NCBI GenBank assembly: GCA_037179385.1
Contig: CM074193.1
Coordinates: forward strand, 6,221,547 to 6,285,546
DNA from: Holothuria scabra
Taxonomy: Eukaryota > Echinodermata > Holothuroidea > Aspidochirotida > Holothuriidae
Reading direction: 5' to 3'
DNA: 64,000 nt
Part shown: piece after piece, positions 12,501-22,074 of the stretch
How positions within the stretch are numbered: the first letter of the stretch is position 1
How the letters are laid out: each line of letters opens with the position of its first letter
Notes under the pieces: generated by a model
Database searches by the model: none
Told to the model about the DNA's origin: nothing
The model's input: only the letters and a program-made list of their open reading frames with translations
Position numbers and translations under genes: made by a program

Positions 12501-15500
12501 TGTTACAAACATTGAGTACAGTATGAACTTTTGCTTAGCTCTATTTCACAGACTGGCTGTACAGTTCTTATAGTATCCGGCAAGGAACCACAGTGCCCAT
12601 TGGGCTCTTGTTTCCAGTTGTGGCTCACTGGCTTGTTTTCCCTACCCCATTGCTCATGCAGAGCACCACACACAACGGCAGTAGGTTCCATTTTTAAAGT
12701 CTTTGGTATGACCCAACCTGGGAATAGCACCTGGGCCTTCCGCGTGAGAGGCGGATGCCCTTACCATTAGACCAAACTTTTGTCAGACTTTGTGATTATA
12801 AGAAACTTTGATTGTTTAAATGTACTTATGAATGTCACAAAGAGGCATTTTGCTGTAAAAGTTAGTAACATCATCATGCAAGTTCATCTTCAGTGGTTTG
12901 CTGGGAGTAGATGTATGCTAACAAGGTATATGTATCGATTCTTCTTGGGGGGGGGAGGGGGGCAGTGGGGGCTGTAGCTTAAATGGTAGCAGTGAAGAGA
13001 AAACTTTGGAGGGCATTGTTAGAATAGGGAGGGGGATGTAGGTTCCATGGCCTTCAGCCTCATTTGTGATAAAATGGTTTTAATAGGCAGGGTTTTAAAA
13101 ACATTCTTTCCCTTTTTCATCAAAAAAGGCAGCGGCTGGCCAACTTGAAACTACGCTGTAAAACCTCGTGAATCTAACTAAATATTTCATCATCATGTAT
13201 ATTAAAATCATTTTCAACATATAACCAGTTACTCTCTCATAGTAAGAAACTCATTTTAGAATTTCCTGTGCATATTCAATTTGTCATCTTATTAGAATTC
13301 CTATTTGCCAAACATTTCATTTTAAGTGGAACTGTTCAGTTTTCTGAGATATGAAACCCTTGGAAATCAGAACATTACAATTTTCTAACTTCATGTATTA
13401 AAAATATGTTAATACTAATAAGGAACAGAAAATAGTAACACCTTAGCAAAAAATATTATTTATCTTTGCATGCACATAAGTCGTTTCCATGTATGTATTG
13501 TGAACATAGATTTAGAGAAGAAAATTCAGAGACATGTTGCAAAATGTAACTAAAAGAAAAGCACAGTTGATTGTAAAAATGTGAGAATATTATCAAACTA
13601 TGAAATTTGGTTTCTCGAATATTTTTTGCTGTGGTGCATTCTTTTCAATAATTTATCCAGGAAAAATTTGAAACTCATCCAAACATTCAGAAAAATTCTA
13701 TTTTGTGATTATTATTCTAAAAATATGGCAAATTGCTAATTTTCTCAGAATGTTCTATGGAAGAATGTAAAAATTCTGCAAAGTACCATCTGCCATAGCT
13801 TTAGCTGTAAGTACTCTACAAAATGATTCATGCATTATTTTAAAGCTCATCAAATGCTTTCCACTATGGGCATATTCCAAATACCATTTTAGGAACAAAT
13901 CGATGATCGTGATAGAAAAAGTTGCAAATATGTTTCTTGGGAGTTGTAATACATATTTTTCCCAAATCTTCTCTTAATATAATACAAGTGAATAAATTTA
14001 TCCACAGATGACCCAGAAGGAGTGGGAGACCATCAGGATGCTAGAGTGTCTGCTGGAGATATTGTACTTCTTGGTCTTAATATTGTAGTGCCTTTGATAA
14101 ATACTGAATTTTTAAAGGTAAGATTAGCAGCATTGCCTTGTTCACTGGAAGGAATTTAATGTGCCTACATGACACTGAATCTTTGGAATATTAAATCTAC
14201 TTCATTCTTCTCCTTTCCTCCCAGTTCAAAGTTCCTTCATGGAGCAGTATTACTCAATAGGTCAAAGGTCAAAAGGTACACTTCAACCTGTGTTTTCAGC
14301 TGATGTGATTTAAACACATATAAAACAGTATGCAATGCACAGCTGGTGCTGTGCTCTGATGTTTTGTTTATACCAGTCTGAACAGAAGGGTCATGTTTGC
14401 ATGTGCAGTTGTAAACTTTGAATTCGTCTCTTGCTTGCGATTCCATGGACAAAGACATCTTAGCACAGAGGGCACCGCTGTTCTATACAGGTAGACTGAC
14501 TCCTCTCTCAATTCCATCATTCTCTCTTTGCTTTCTCGATGTTCAATGTGTTTGCAATTCTTTACATATTTTTGCAGGACCTATCATAGCTTTAGATCAA
14601 AGTCACTTACTCCTGGTCCAAAACAGTTTCTGTAACCTCAACCCTAGGCTAATACTGGCTCCTTATAAGTCTTCACTTTTACCGACTCTGTATGAGTAAG
14701 GTTTACAAAGCTAGGGCTTTGATTTGATAGGTCATAAAGTCTTTCTGCCTTGCAATGGGCCCATTGATATCAAACTTGAGTCAATCTAGCCCTTCATGAA
14801 ATAACTAGGCTGTGTATGTTTTTTCATTTGAAACCTGTTAGGCGTGGAGTTGACTGGGTGGTTGGGCAAAGTGCCTTGCAAGCTAGATGTCCTTGGATCA
14901 AATCCCAGTGAAACCACTTGGAAATTTTCTGGTTTCTAAAAATTAGCTTGTTCAGCATAGCTGTTTGAAGTGATGCTGAGGGGGTTTAAAAGTGGTGAAT
15001 TACAAAATTGGGTATTTGGTTGTCCATTTCAGGAAGTTGTCTGACTCAGGAAGTTGTCCAATTCATGGAGATGTTTGCTTGTTGAGCAGTGGTGCCCAGC
15101 AAATAGCCTCCATCCCACCCAGCCTTTGGGATAGGCTCATGTCTGTCAGACAGAAGTGTTAATTGGAGGTGGTTGAGGGAGCAGGACTGGGAGCGAATAG
15201 TACTCACCTGCCTCGTAAACCTCTGATCCCTGGTTAAAAAAAGAAGAGGAAGCCTGCCAATTTTCATTCACGCTCACTTTGGCATAGGGTCCTTCCATGA
15301 ACCAAAATGGCGACGTGACCCTCAAAACGTTAAAAAAATGTATACATGGAATTCATTTGTTTTACTTGTGATGTTTATTGAAACATCATGAAAGGATCTT
15401 GCGAGGTGCAACAATGTAAAGTTGAGAATGGTCGACCATTAAATGGTGGCATCAACACTTTTTTGAACCAGAATGAAAAAATGCATTGAGGTTTAGATGA

Positions 15501-18500
15501 TACATACATGCTCTTTTCAATGAAATGCTACATTTCTTGTAACAACTGGTGACCCGAAGTGACCTTTGACTCCACCTGTTAGTAACTGGTTTTTCTTTTA
15601 ATCAAAATATTTCTACAAATTTCATACTGTGCCTTAAGATATTCGGCAAACAAGCTGCTTACATCATAACGCATCAACATATCAAGTTTGAAATGAATCC
15701 AAGTTTCCTACCTTGAGATATAGTGTAAACAAGGTCTTCTGAGTTTGAACCCCTATGACCCCTAATGACCTTTGACCTCTACCAAAATCAAAGGGGTTCT
15801 TCCTTACATCATAACGCATCGACATATCAAGTTTGAAATCAATCCAAGCTTCCTACCTTAAGATATTGTGTTAAAAAGTTTTTCAGGATTTGTCTACTTT
15901 TGACCATAAAAATGACTTTGACCACCAAAATAAGTAGGATTCTTCTTTACATCATAATACATCAACAAATCAAGTCTGGAATGAATCCAACTTTCCTACC
16001 ATGATGTATCATGTAAACAAGGATTTCAGGGTTTGGACCCCATGTGACCCGAAATGACCTATGACCTCCACCAAAATTTCTTGGGTTTTTCCTTACATCA
16101 TAATGCATCAACATATCAAGTTTGAAATGGATCAAAGTTTCCTACCTTGAGATATAGTGTTAACCAGGATTTCTAGGGTTTGACCCCATGTGACCCCAAA
16201 TGACCTTTGACCTCCACCAAAATCAGTAGGGTTCTTCCTTACATCATAACGCATCTGCATATCAAGTTTGAAATTAATCCAAGTTTTCTATCTTGAGATA
16301 TCGTGTAAAACAAAGATTTTGGTTTTTGACCCCCTGTGACCCCAGATGACCTTTGACCTCAACCACAATCAATAGGGTTCTTCCTCTTAGTAAGGGGTAT
16401 CTGTGTACCAAGTTTGAGAACAGTCAAACTTTCTCTTCTCAAGATATCGTGTAAACAAGCAAAGTGTCACAAACACACACGGGTTTTTACCTCAAACTGA
16501 GGACCTGTGTATCATGGTGTTGTATTAATATTCACCTGTGGACCTGCACTTATAACCATGAGAATGGAAAATGAGTACATATATTACTATCCACTAGAGG
16601 GAACTATACACACCCACTGGGAAGTTACATGTGTGCCCTAAGTACACTTTATTTGCACAATACTGAAAGTCCACAATTTCTATCACATATACCTGAGGAC
16701 CACTGAAATTTTCACACACCAGTTCATAACTTCCTGGTTAGTAGAGGACCCTACCTCATCCTGCACCTACATGATGGAAATTCTGCTTTAAATGCAATGC
16801 AGCTATGTGTAGCAGAGGACCGCGATTTTGGTCCTTGGCTGAAAAAATCTCCTCAGTATTAGGTGTTTATCCAAGTGGTACACACATACATACACACATA
16901 TTCAGTGCCTTAGGGGGTACACTGAACTGTTCCCCGTAAAGAAATGGTTGGAATTCCCCTTTAGCTGTTTATGTCACGCGGCACGTGAATGCCGCGAGCG
17001 AGGGCAGGCTCTTGCATATCACATGGCAGAGCTCATTGCAGTGTCCGAATTTTCGGGTAGCTACGCCAGTTACGAGCTCCGCGTGAGCGAGGAAAGACGT
17101 GTAAGGCCCTAGCTCTCGTGAGCAGCTTGTACCTGGCAAGGTATCGTTTACAGGCTCATGCACACATACACACGCACACACACTCACACATACATACACA
17201 CACAGGCCATCATGAATGCATAGGTTTTTCTTTTCATCGAAACCAACAACAGCTAAATTTTTTTTTTTTTAATAAGTTGGGAGTACCTTCCATGATATAT
17301 CAGGATTTAAATATTGCAGTGACTCGTAGTAAGTTTTGCAATCGAGGAGCAAAAATAGTGTCTTATGATTCTCAATTGAGAGTGATTTATTAAACAGGAT
17401 CATAGTCTACTACATTTAATCAAGTTAGGGTGACTGCATTTCCCTTTAACTCACCATGAAATAAATCTCCCCACTGAGTGCTGAAGCAATGTCTTCTATC
17501 AGCAAAGTTGGTTTGAAGTTCCAAGGATTCTCCCATTAGCTCAACTGTTACTTTCTTAAAAATAGGGTAGGAGCTTATGATCTCTAGCTTAACTGTCAAC
17601 AGTAAGGAGATCGGTGTAGCTCTCTCCATACATGATTATAAAAACAACTGGGTTGAAGAGGCTAAAATTGTCTTAAAATTGACGTTGGTCCAAGCTTGTC
17701 ATGTGTACCTTGGGTACCCTGGTAAACTCCAAGTTCAAAACATGCCAACAAGATCATTTGATAGATCCACAAACAGTGCATGAGGATTATGGTTTGTAGC
17801 TTCCCTATCCTTAATCAAGCCCTTCCCGGTTATTAATTCAAATCTATAATTTGTGACTCTTGTTTTACTGAAATGTCCAACTTTAAATAAAACTGTGACC
17901 AGGGCCGTAGCCTGAGCAAAATCTCTAAGGGGCAGTTCCAACACTGCCTATGAAGAGCACCACCATCAGTAAGCATGTGGTGTTTATATGATTTGGAAAT
18001 CTCAAGGGGGACAGTTGCCCCCCTTCTCCCCCTGCAGGTTACAGCCCTGGTGACCCACAGAACACAAACATGAGAGGAGTTTGTTCTCCTTGTATTTGTT
18101 CTCCCAGTTTTATGGACTTACATTTTGTCCTTAATTGTATGCTTTATGAATTGTCAAATTTCCTCCCTGTAAACAGCTTTGATGCAATGCAAGATGAGTT
18201 TTTAAGAAGTCTAGAATGGCTAAGGCACCTGTCCATATCATCTGGTATAGGTGTCATGTTTGTATCACTGATGGGTAATTGAAATGTCAGTTAAATACAG
18301 CCCCCAAAACTTAGTTCTAAAATGCATCATGTTTTTTGTTTTTCTTTTTAAGTTCCCAAATCTCTGCAGTCAGTATTATGAACTCATCACCTTTGTCACT
18401 GAATTCAATGCTGAGAAGGTAAGCAACTTGGCAGAAGATTTGTTTAAGAACCTTTTGGGTTCCCTAGAGATAGGGATCACAGACTTCAGCGTCGAGATCG

Positions 18501-21500
18501 CTAAGATGTGCTTAGAAAGCATAACTTCTTTGGCCACTTTCTGCATCCAGCACCAAGCCAAGGCCTCCCAGTCTCTTCTGGCTGCGATGGAACACTTCCT
18601 AAAGGTGAGATTTTGTGTTTGAATGTTAATCACATCAAGCTTAGATCTTTTCTATTTCAACTTCTCCGTCTTAAAAGAAAATTGCCAAAGTTTATAGGAC
18701 TCGCTGTGAAAAAACAGAATTTAGCGGTGACATGAACAGAGATGAAGACATCCGATAACGCCTCTGAAATATCAGAGATTATTAGGGGGGCCCAAAAAAC
18801 AGCTTTATGACAAAATAGAAACCTACCAAGTTTTCAGTTTCTCAGCTTTGGTGCCAGAGTAAAAGCCAATCTTTAATTACAAATAATCAGGTGTCGTTTT
18901 GGAATCCATACCCATGAATATTTGAATACCAAGTGACAAGCATGGGTCCTCTTCCTGATGTCTTTTTTTTTATTTTTGTCTTTTACATTGAAAGAAGCAT
19001 GTTCGTCTTGCATCTAGAGTTGTCTCTAAGTAATAAGCCTAACTCATCAATGGAAAGACTTCTCTTTGCTGTTGAGAGCATGATGAAAATATTTTGGGGC
19101 CTTCATCTCAGTAGAATTTAACCTTATCCCCTTCTTCTTCTTTAGGTAACAGTGAACTTGATGTTTCTTGAGTCCTTTGACCTGGATCTTTCAACGGTAG
19201 CGAGTGAAACCTTGTATGTGTTGATTGCATGTCATAAGGTAAGAAATCTTACAGCAGAGCAAATATCAATTCTGCTTCTACCATCTACAACTTGCATTAC
19301 CATTTTCACAGGCAATTTTGAGCATTATTGAAATTCCCCTGCAAAGTATAGGGAAAATGCAGTCACTGTAATTTGGAATAGTCTAGTAGTCTATCCTATT
19401 TCAGGAATGGCTGTGGGGAATCATGTGACAATATTTTCTCACTGAATTTTAAAATTTATGAGTAGCTCATCAGCTTACCTCAGATATGAAATGATAAAGA
19501 GTTCTAAAATGTCATGCAAAGGGTACTTGGAAAAGTAACTTAAGTGGCATTGCTACTCGATCTCGCTCAACCCTTCTGATGTTACCTGTTCAGTTTTTAA
19601 TTCATCTTGAACAAAATCATGGTGTACACTTTACCCATACCCAAGCAACTATAGTTAGGCTGGCCAGCATGTAACCACTGTTCACCTAGCAGTTGGACAG
19701 TGTCAGGGATAAATCTCTATAGCTGGGTCATCCCTTTATATAATGCTGCTTATGAGGGCAGGAATCAGAAACTGAGAGTTCCTAAAATATGAGTTTGTGT
19801 AGGACAGTGGCATATGCAATAGGAGAAAAAGATACCAAATGTCTTTCCTCCCATCATTTCCATCTGTTTTCCTCTCCCTCCCTCCCTCCCTCTCCCCTCC
19901 CTCCCTCCTTTCTCCCTCCCTCCCCATCTCACTCCTCTGTGAAATTTGTAGGCAAAAAGTGGAAGTACTGGAAGAATCTCTAATGCACCATCCATTTAAA
20001 GTTTAGAGGCTGATAGAAAATGCTGAATTGTGTTTATTCACATTAACATTATTCCAAATTTTAACATGTCATGGGTGAGCAAAGATCATATATATGCACC
20101 CACACTCCAGCTTGACCAGGGAAACAAACTTTTTGTGATGAACCAAAAAGCACTTCCATGGAAGAACAGTGACCCCACTTTATGCAAGTGTCCTCACACA
20201 GCAAGGATAGATCTCTGTAATGGCAGTTCCCTGGTAATAGATACTAAAACTACTGAAGGATAAGTAATTAACTGATTGACTGGGAACCCATGGTGTGTAC
20301 ACAGTGGACACAGGCAGTTACAAGAATAGATGCTGACAATGTCTCCACTAGGATTTTCTTTCATGGAAACTTTTGCTTGAGGCAAAAAAAAAACGATCAA
20401 AATGGCCAAAAATTACCATTTTTCTTTTGTTTATCATGTAGCTAGGAAGGAAATGTGTTGCCATCCTAAAATGGCACCTGTACAGCACATTTAGAAAAAT
20501 CCACTGGAAATTACAGAGGCTGAAACCTTTTGAAAAGTTACACAGATTTTCAGTGAGACAGATATTTTGTCACTCAACAGTATAACATAAGCTGTACTCA
20601 CACTTTGTGGGTTGAACTAATAAGAATGAATTAGTTAAAATTGGTTGTTTGTTTGTTGTTTAGTGGGACTTCTACTGCCCTTTCAAACATCCATGGGTGA
20701 GTTTGAGGTATAAAAAAAAAAAAGGCAAATCGAAATGTAGGCACTAGGGCTAGGGGCCCACTTTAGGGTCCTTGGTGGCATTGACATCATAATACAGACT
20801 TCTGATTGGATAGACCTCTGGAGGCTGTTTGTGAAAATAACTCAGATTGAAAAAGACATTCATGACCGAAGCTTTTGGGTGGGGTCTTTGGGGTGAAAAA
20901 GAGATACGAATAGAAATAAGAGGACCAGTAAAAATAAAAAGGAGGGAGTATTTAATGCCTGAACAACTTTCACATTTCATTTTTAGCTCGTACCAGGAAA
21001 ACTGGGGTGCACTGTTATAATCACAGGGTACCCATCTAGTACTTTTTTCCATTTATCTTTTAGTTTTTTGACAATGATTCAATCAAAATGCTTCCCCTGC
21101 GACTTGCTTTCATAGATTTCTTGTGTGGTTGACCATATAGGATGTACAAAAATGTGTTGGCCCAAGGACATACATATGTGGGCCCTAGACACTATTTCTT
21201 GAAATTATTGTGATGGGATATTTTCAAACTTTCATAGATGTCCCATATTGAGAAACACCTATTTTTTTTTTGGTGGAGTTTTTATGACCTGGTGTCCTAC
21301 CAATGGGTTCAAGTTAAGCTGGTAATGGCCTTTTTCCTCAGTTGTGGCTCACTGAAGTAGGAAGCTTGGAGAGACAAACCACTTTTGCATTGTGGTTATA
21401 TATCATTCAAATGATGCAGGGCATTTTATTCAAATGAAGGAAAGGGAGTAGGGCCAGTAAGCCACAACTGGAAAAAAGGTCGTGTGACTTGCACCGATAG

Positions 21501-22074
21501 GTTTGAAACAAAGCCATAAAACTCCATCTTACTAACTAACAACTAACTTTTTTCTAAAAGTCCCATCGACTCTCTGGCGAAGAGCCAAGGGGCGAAAACC
21601 AAACATTTACTCCTGGAGGAGTTCTGCTCCCAAGAGGAGCTAAACGTCCCAAATGGACAAGTACGCCCTCTAAAGGGCAAACATGTGAGGTCCTGCTCTA
21701 GACTGGCTGAATAGAACAGAAGCCACACCCCGAAAAAGCTATCACATCTTTGATATAACTGTGCTCAGCTTTTAACAACAAACTAACTATCTATCTATCT
21801 AACAAACTAACCAACTCAAATGAAGAAAAGAAAAACTATGACAATGAAACAATGATTGTTCTTGCTTTTTCTCTTTCAGGATAAATATTCTATTATAGTC
21901 AACACAATTCTTAGTGGCCAGTCAGACCCAGTCATTTATCAACGCCTAGTTGAAGCCTTTAATGAATTGACCCCACCCAACATGCAAATGATACTCAACA
22001 GGCAAGAGAAATTCAAATTTCAAAAGAGGCTTGAAAAGTTCCTCTTGAACGTGAGGTCATTCTTGATCCGGTAG
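3341..22074 (+). CDS. XPO4: Exportin-4, C-terminal half (10 exons, 5'-partial in window)
   Basis: Nuclear transport receptor of the importin-beta/exportin family. Known XPO4 cargoes are hypusinated eIF5A and SMAD3 (export) and SOX-type factors (import). Exons: 3341-3518, 5143-5302, 7192-7364, 7859-8033, 10152-10445, 11049-11229, 14008-14117, 18353-18604, 19146-19238, 21880-22074. All have AG acceptors and GT donors, and phases join without a break over 1,811 nt (about 603 residues). Order and content follow the vertebrate XPO4 C-terminal half as I remember it: VPPEIM, EVERLAS, LSPQV, the FPNLCSQYYELITF block, and the terminal DPVIYQRLVEAFNEL block. The fold should be all-helical HEAT repeats, with no signal peptide or membrane segment. 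Exon 1 enters with two bases of a split codon, so more exons lie upstream. I found none in 1-3340. The alignment is from memory, but so many consecutive blocks leave little doubt. Confidence 0.96.
4030..4560 (-). repeat. About 500-bp dispersed repeat, copy 1
   Basis: Shares GAAATTTGCATTG-AATCC, GTTCTCAAGATATGA, CCTCAACAGTCCCATA-TAT and GGGGAGGTCCTATTCCAATT with 59155-59675 (same orientation) and 56840-57330 (opposite). Short open frames are present but shared peptides probably reflect DNA identity. Confidence 0.75.
5143..5302 (+). CDS. XPO4: XPO4 exon b
   Basis: The acceptor is CACATACAG and the donor GTAAGG. The first base completes the arginine codon of exon a. It encodes RISEVERLASEAKMT and LSPQVASTVVWFMSRW, the conserved helix pair preceding the Y-L-x(4)-K-x-Y motif of XPO4. 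Confidence 0.95.
7192..7364 (+). CDS. XPO4: XPO4 exon c
   Basis: Starts in phase 0 after a poly-T tract and CATCCCAG, and ends in phase 2 before GTAGGT. It encodes GAQWVTGFLVQKVVSNLTTW followed by a helix rich in V, E and T. It matches the QW-x(3)-L-QKV-SNL-W block of exportin-4. Confidence 0.95.
7859..8033 (+). CDS. XPO4: XPO4 exon d
   Basis: Preceded by CCAAACAG. The donor GTTGGT is weaker than the others but keeps the phase correct. It encodes FWQLAKQHSTHQPPFDLLSR and MKALVLAG, the conserved W-LAKQ-x(6)-P-x-LS and KALVL-G motifs. Confidence 0.94.
10152..10445 (+). CDS. XPO4: XPO4 exon e (98 codons, largest in window)
   Basis: Both ends are in phase 0. The acceptor is ATCTTGTAG and the donor GTAGGG. 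It encodes ILQPLQDHFKVLIQQENF at its start and EEIFLVFVEVTMRMLSFLNE at its end, matching the exportin-4 L-PLQ-F-x(3)-QENF and EVFVEV-x(4)-LGE blocks. Confidence 0.95.
10507..10762 (+). mobile_element. TTAA-flanked MITE of a 256-bp family, copy 2
   Basis: Starts AAGACAAGAACAGTAG after TTAA (10503-10506) and ends GGGTGACTGCATTTTCCCT before TTAA (10763-10766), giving 256 bp. It lies in the XPO4 intron between exons e and f. Confidence 0.6.
11049..11229 (+). CDS. XPO4: XPO4 exon f
   Basis: Starts in phase 0 after TTTCATAG and ends in phase 1 before GTTTGA. It encodes a helix followed by EEDQYRDLSLIMQLLTHLIS and KDLVDF, the conserved EEEQYQDLLLIMELLTNL-like block. The GTTTGA donor is non-optimal but is the only one that keeps the frame with exon g. 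Confidence 0.93.
11258..11331 (-). mobile_element. SINE tail fragment cut by the hairpin/microsatellite element
   Basis: Reads TTAGTTAGATGGAGTTTTAC and CCAACCTATTGGTTCAAG up to GGCCTTTTT, then changes abruptly at 11333 into the hairpin of the next element. Other small pieces of the family are a body segment at 1196-1290 (+) and a tail at 13127-13185 (+). Confidence 0.65.
11333..11860 (-). mobile_element. Hairpin, microsatellite and DR1-repeat element, copy 1
   Basis: Begins with a perfect hairpin (GGTTCCTT, nine-base loop, AAGGAACC; 11333-11357), then a GT microsatellite (11376-11412). GACACTTGCTT follows, then units containing AGGTCAAAGGTCA (near 11771) and GGGGTCA-type repeats. The layout is the mirror image of the copies at 15545-17245 and 26440-26568. 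Confidence 0.65.
12613..12773 (-). mobile_element. SINE copy, head and body
   Basis: The - strand reads GGTCTAATGGTAAGGGCATC, CCGCCTCTCACGCGGAAGG (tRNA-Glu-like arm), then CTACTGCCGTTGTGTGTGG and the GTAGGGAAAACAAGCCAGTG body. The tail is lost or replaced at 12540-12612. Confidence 0.75.
12774..14007. other. XPO4 intron before exon g, A+T-rich
   Basis: A G run (GGGGGGGGGAGGGGGGCAGTG, about 12947-12967), a SINE tail at 13127-13185, then about 800 bp of plain A+T-rich DNA. No gene or strong repeat seen. Confidence 0.5.
14008..14117 (+). CDS. XPO4: XPO4 exon g
   Basis: Preceded by TTATCCACAG. The first two bases complete an aspartate codon, and the exon ends in phase 0 before GTAAGATT. It encodes an acidic and glycine-rich linker, then SAGDIVLLGLNIVVPLINTE, matching the vertebrate SAADVVLYGVNLILPLMS segment. 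Confidence 0.94.
14843..14915 (+). repeat. tRNA-like SINE head of a second family (partial)
   Basis: TGGGTGGTTGGGCAAAGTGC and CCTTGGATCAAATCCCAG resemble A and B boxes of a tRNA-derived SINE and differ from the main SINE family here. The body and boundaries are not clear. Confidence 0.4.
15545..16480 (+). repeat. 145-bp tandem repeat array, about 6 units, with DR1 motifs
   Basis: The landmark TTACATCATAA recurs at about 15660, 15803, 15948, 16093 and 16239, giving a period of about 145 bp. Each unit has TATCAAGTTTGAAAT-AATCC, TTTCCTACCTTGAGATAT, GTGTAAACAAGG, and most have TGACCTTTGACCTC, a perfect or near-perfect direct repeat of AGGTCA spaced by one base. The array ends with AAGCAAAGTGTCACAAACACA, the same junction seen near 26490 and 36837. 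Confidence 0.85.
16481..17245 (+). mobile_element. Distal part of the DR1/microsatellite element, interrupted by other repeats
   Basis: After the array, CA-rich DNA is interrupted at about 16490-16878 and again to about 17157. The CA microsatellite resumes at 17158-17204 and is followed by GCCATCATGAATGCATAG and the hairpin GGTTT-x(12)-AAACC at 17223-17244. The interruption includes a GAATTTTCGGGTAGCTA/AGCTCCGCGTGAG repeat (17045-17095) also found inverted near 32490-32535. Confidence 0.5.
17900..18049. mobile_element. Short G-rich MITE with CAGGGC ends
   Basis: The ends CAGGGCCGTAGCCTG and, from the right, CAGGGCTGTAACCTG form inverted repeats. The flanks share GTGAC (17895-17899 and 18050-18054). 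The interior contains GGGGGACAGTTGCCCCCC. It is about 150 bp, non-coding, in the XPO4 intron before exon h. It resembles other G-rich foldback repeats at 44391, 47210-47287 and the hAT-like ends at 53145. Confidence 0.6.
18353..18604 (+). CDS. XPO4: XPO4 exon h
   Basis: The acceptor is TTTTTAAG and the donor GTGAGA, and both ends are in phase 0 (84 codons). It encodes FPNLCSQYYELITFVTEFNA, then AEDLFKNLLGSLEIG and ALA-type helices ending MEHFLK. This is one of the best-conserved parts of exportin-4. Confidence 0.96.
19146..19238 (+). CDS. XPO4: XPO4 exon i
   Basis: Short 31-codon exon after TTCTTTAG and before GTAAGAAA, in phase 0 at both ends. It encodes VTVNLMFLESFDLDLSTVAS followed by ETLYVLIACHK. 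It fills exactly the gap between the HFLK and YSxLV segments of the vertebrate protein. Confidence 0.92.
19350..19596 (-). mobile_element. Diverged copy of the 256-bp TTAA MITE family, inverted
   Basis: Opens AGGGAAAATGCAGTCACTG, the reverse complement of the right end of copy 2, and continues through TCATGTGACAATATTTTCTC. The other end falls near TTTTTAA at 19594-19600. A right-end-only fragment of the same family ends at 17445 (GTGACTGCATTTCCCTTTAA). Confidence 0.45.
19597..21272. other. XPO4 intron, CT-rich tract and plain DNA
   Basis: A polypyrimidine CTCC/CCCT tract at 19868-19932 is the source of the glutamate/arginine/glycine-rich open frames on the other strand. No gene seen. Confidence 0.5.
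21273..21545. mobile_element. Two SINE tails in inverted orientation
   Basis: 21273-21355 carries the tail on the - strand (GGAGTTTTTATGACC, CCAATGGGTTCAAG, GGCCTTTTT). 21440-21545 carries it on the + strand (GAGTAGGGCCAGTAAGCCAC, CATAAAACTCCATCTTACTA, TAAC repeats). It resembles the inverted pair at 25681-26027. Confidence 0.65.
21550..21735 (+). repeat. Mini-hairpin string repeat, copy 1
   Basis: Five short perfect hairpins follow each other: CTCT-GGCGA-AGAG (21572-21584), ACTCC-TGGA-GGAGT (21609-21622), GCTCC-CAAGA-GGAGC (21626-21640), GTCC-CAAAT-GGAC (21646-21658) and GCCCT-CTAA-AGGGC (21665-21678). The copy ends in a GAATAGAACAGAAGCCACAC tail. No coding potential. Confidence 0.8.
21880..22074 (+). 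CDS. XPO4: XPO4 last coding exon
   Basis: Follows the polypyrimidine tract and CTCTTTCAG. It encodes the conserved C-terminus, including SDPVIYQRLVEAFNELTPP and a final basic and hydrophobic helix, and ends at TAG 22072-22074. The length from SDPVIYQRL to the stop is close to that of vertebrate XPO4. Confidence 0.96.
   Translation, partial: DKYSIIVNTILSGQSDPVIYQRLVEAFNELTPPNMQMILNRQEKFKFQKRLEKFLLNVRSFLIR

Noticed and set aside
16969..17199. Cysteine/valine-rich open frame on the - strand
   Set aside because: Arises from the CA/GT microsatellite at 17158-17204.
18176..18254. Possible extra XPO4 exon (FDAMQDEFLRSLEWLRHLSI frame after TAAACAG)
   Set aside because: Exon g ends NTEFLK and exon h begins FPNLC, which are adjacent in the vertebrate protein, so there is no room for another exon. 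The peptide matches nothing I recognise.
19736..19995. Glycine/arginine/glutamate-rich open frames on the - strand
   Set aside because: Produced by the CTCC/CCCT tract at 19868-19932; low-complexity artefact.
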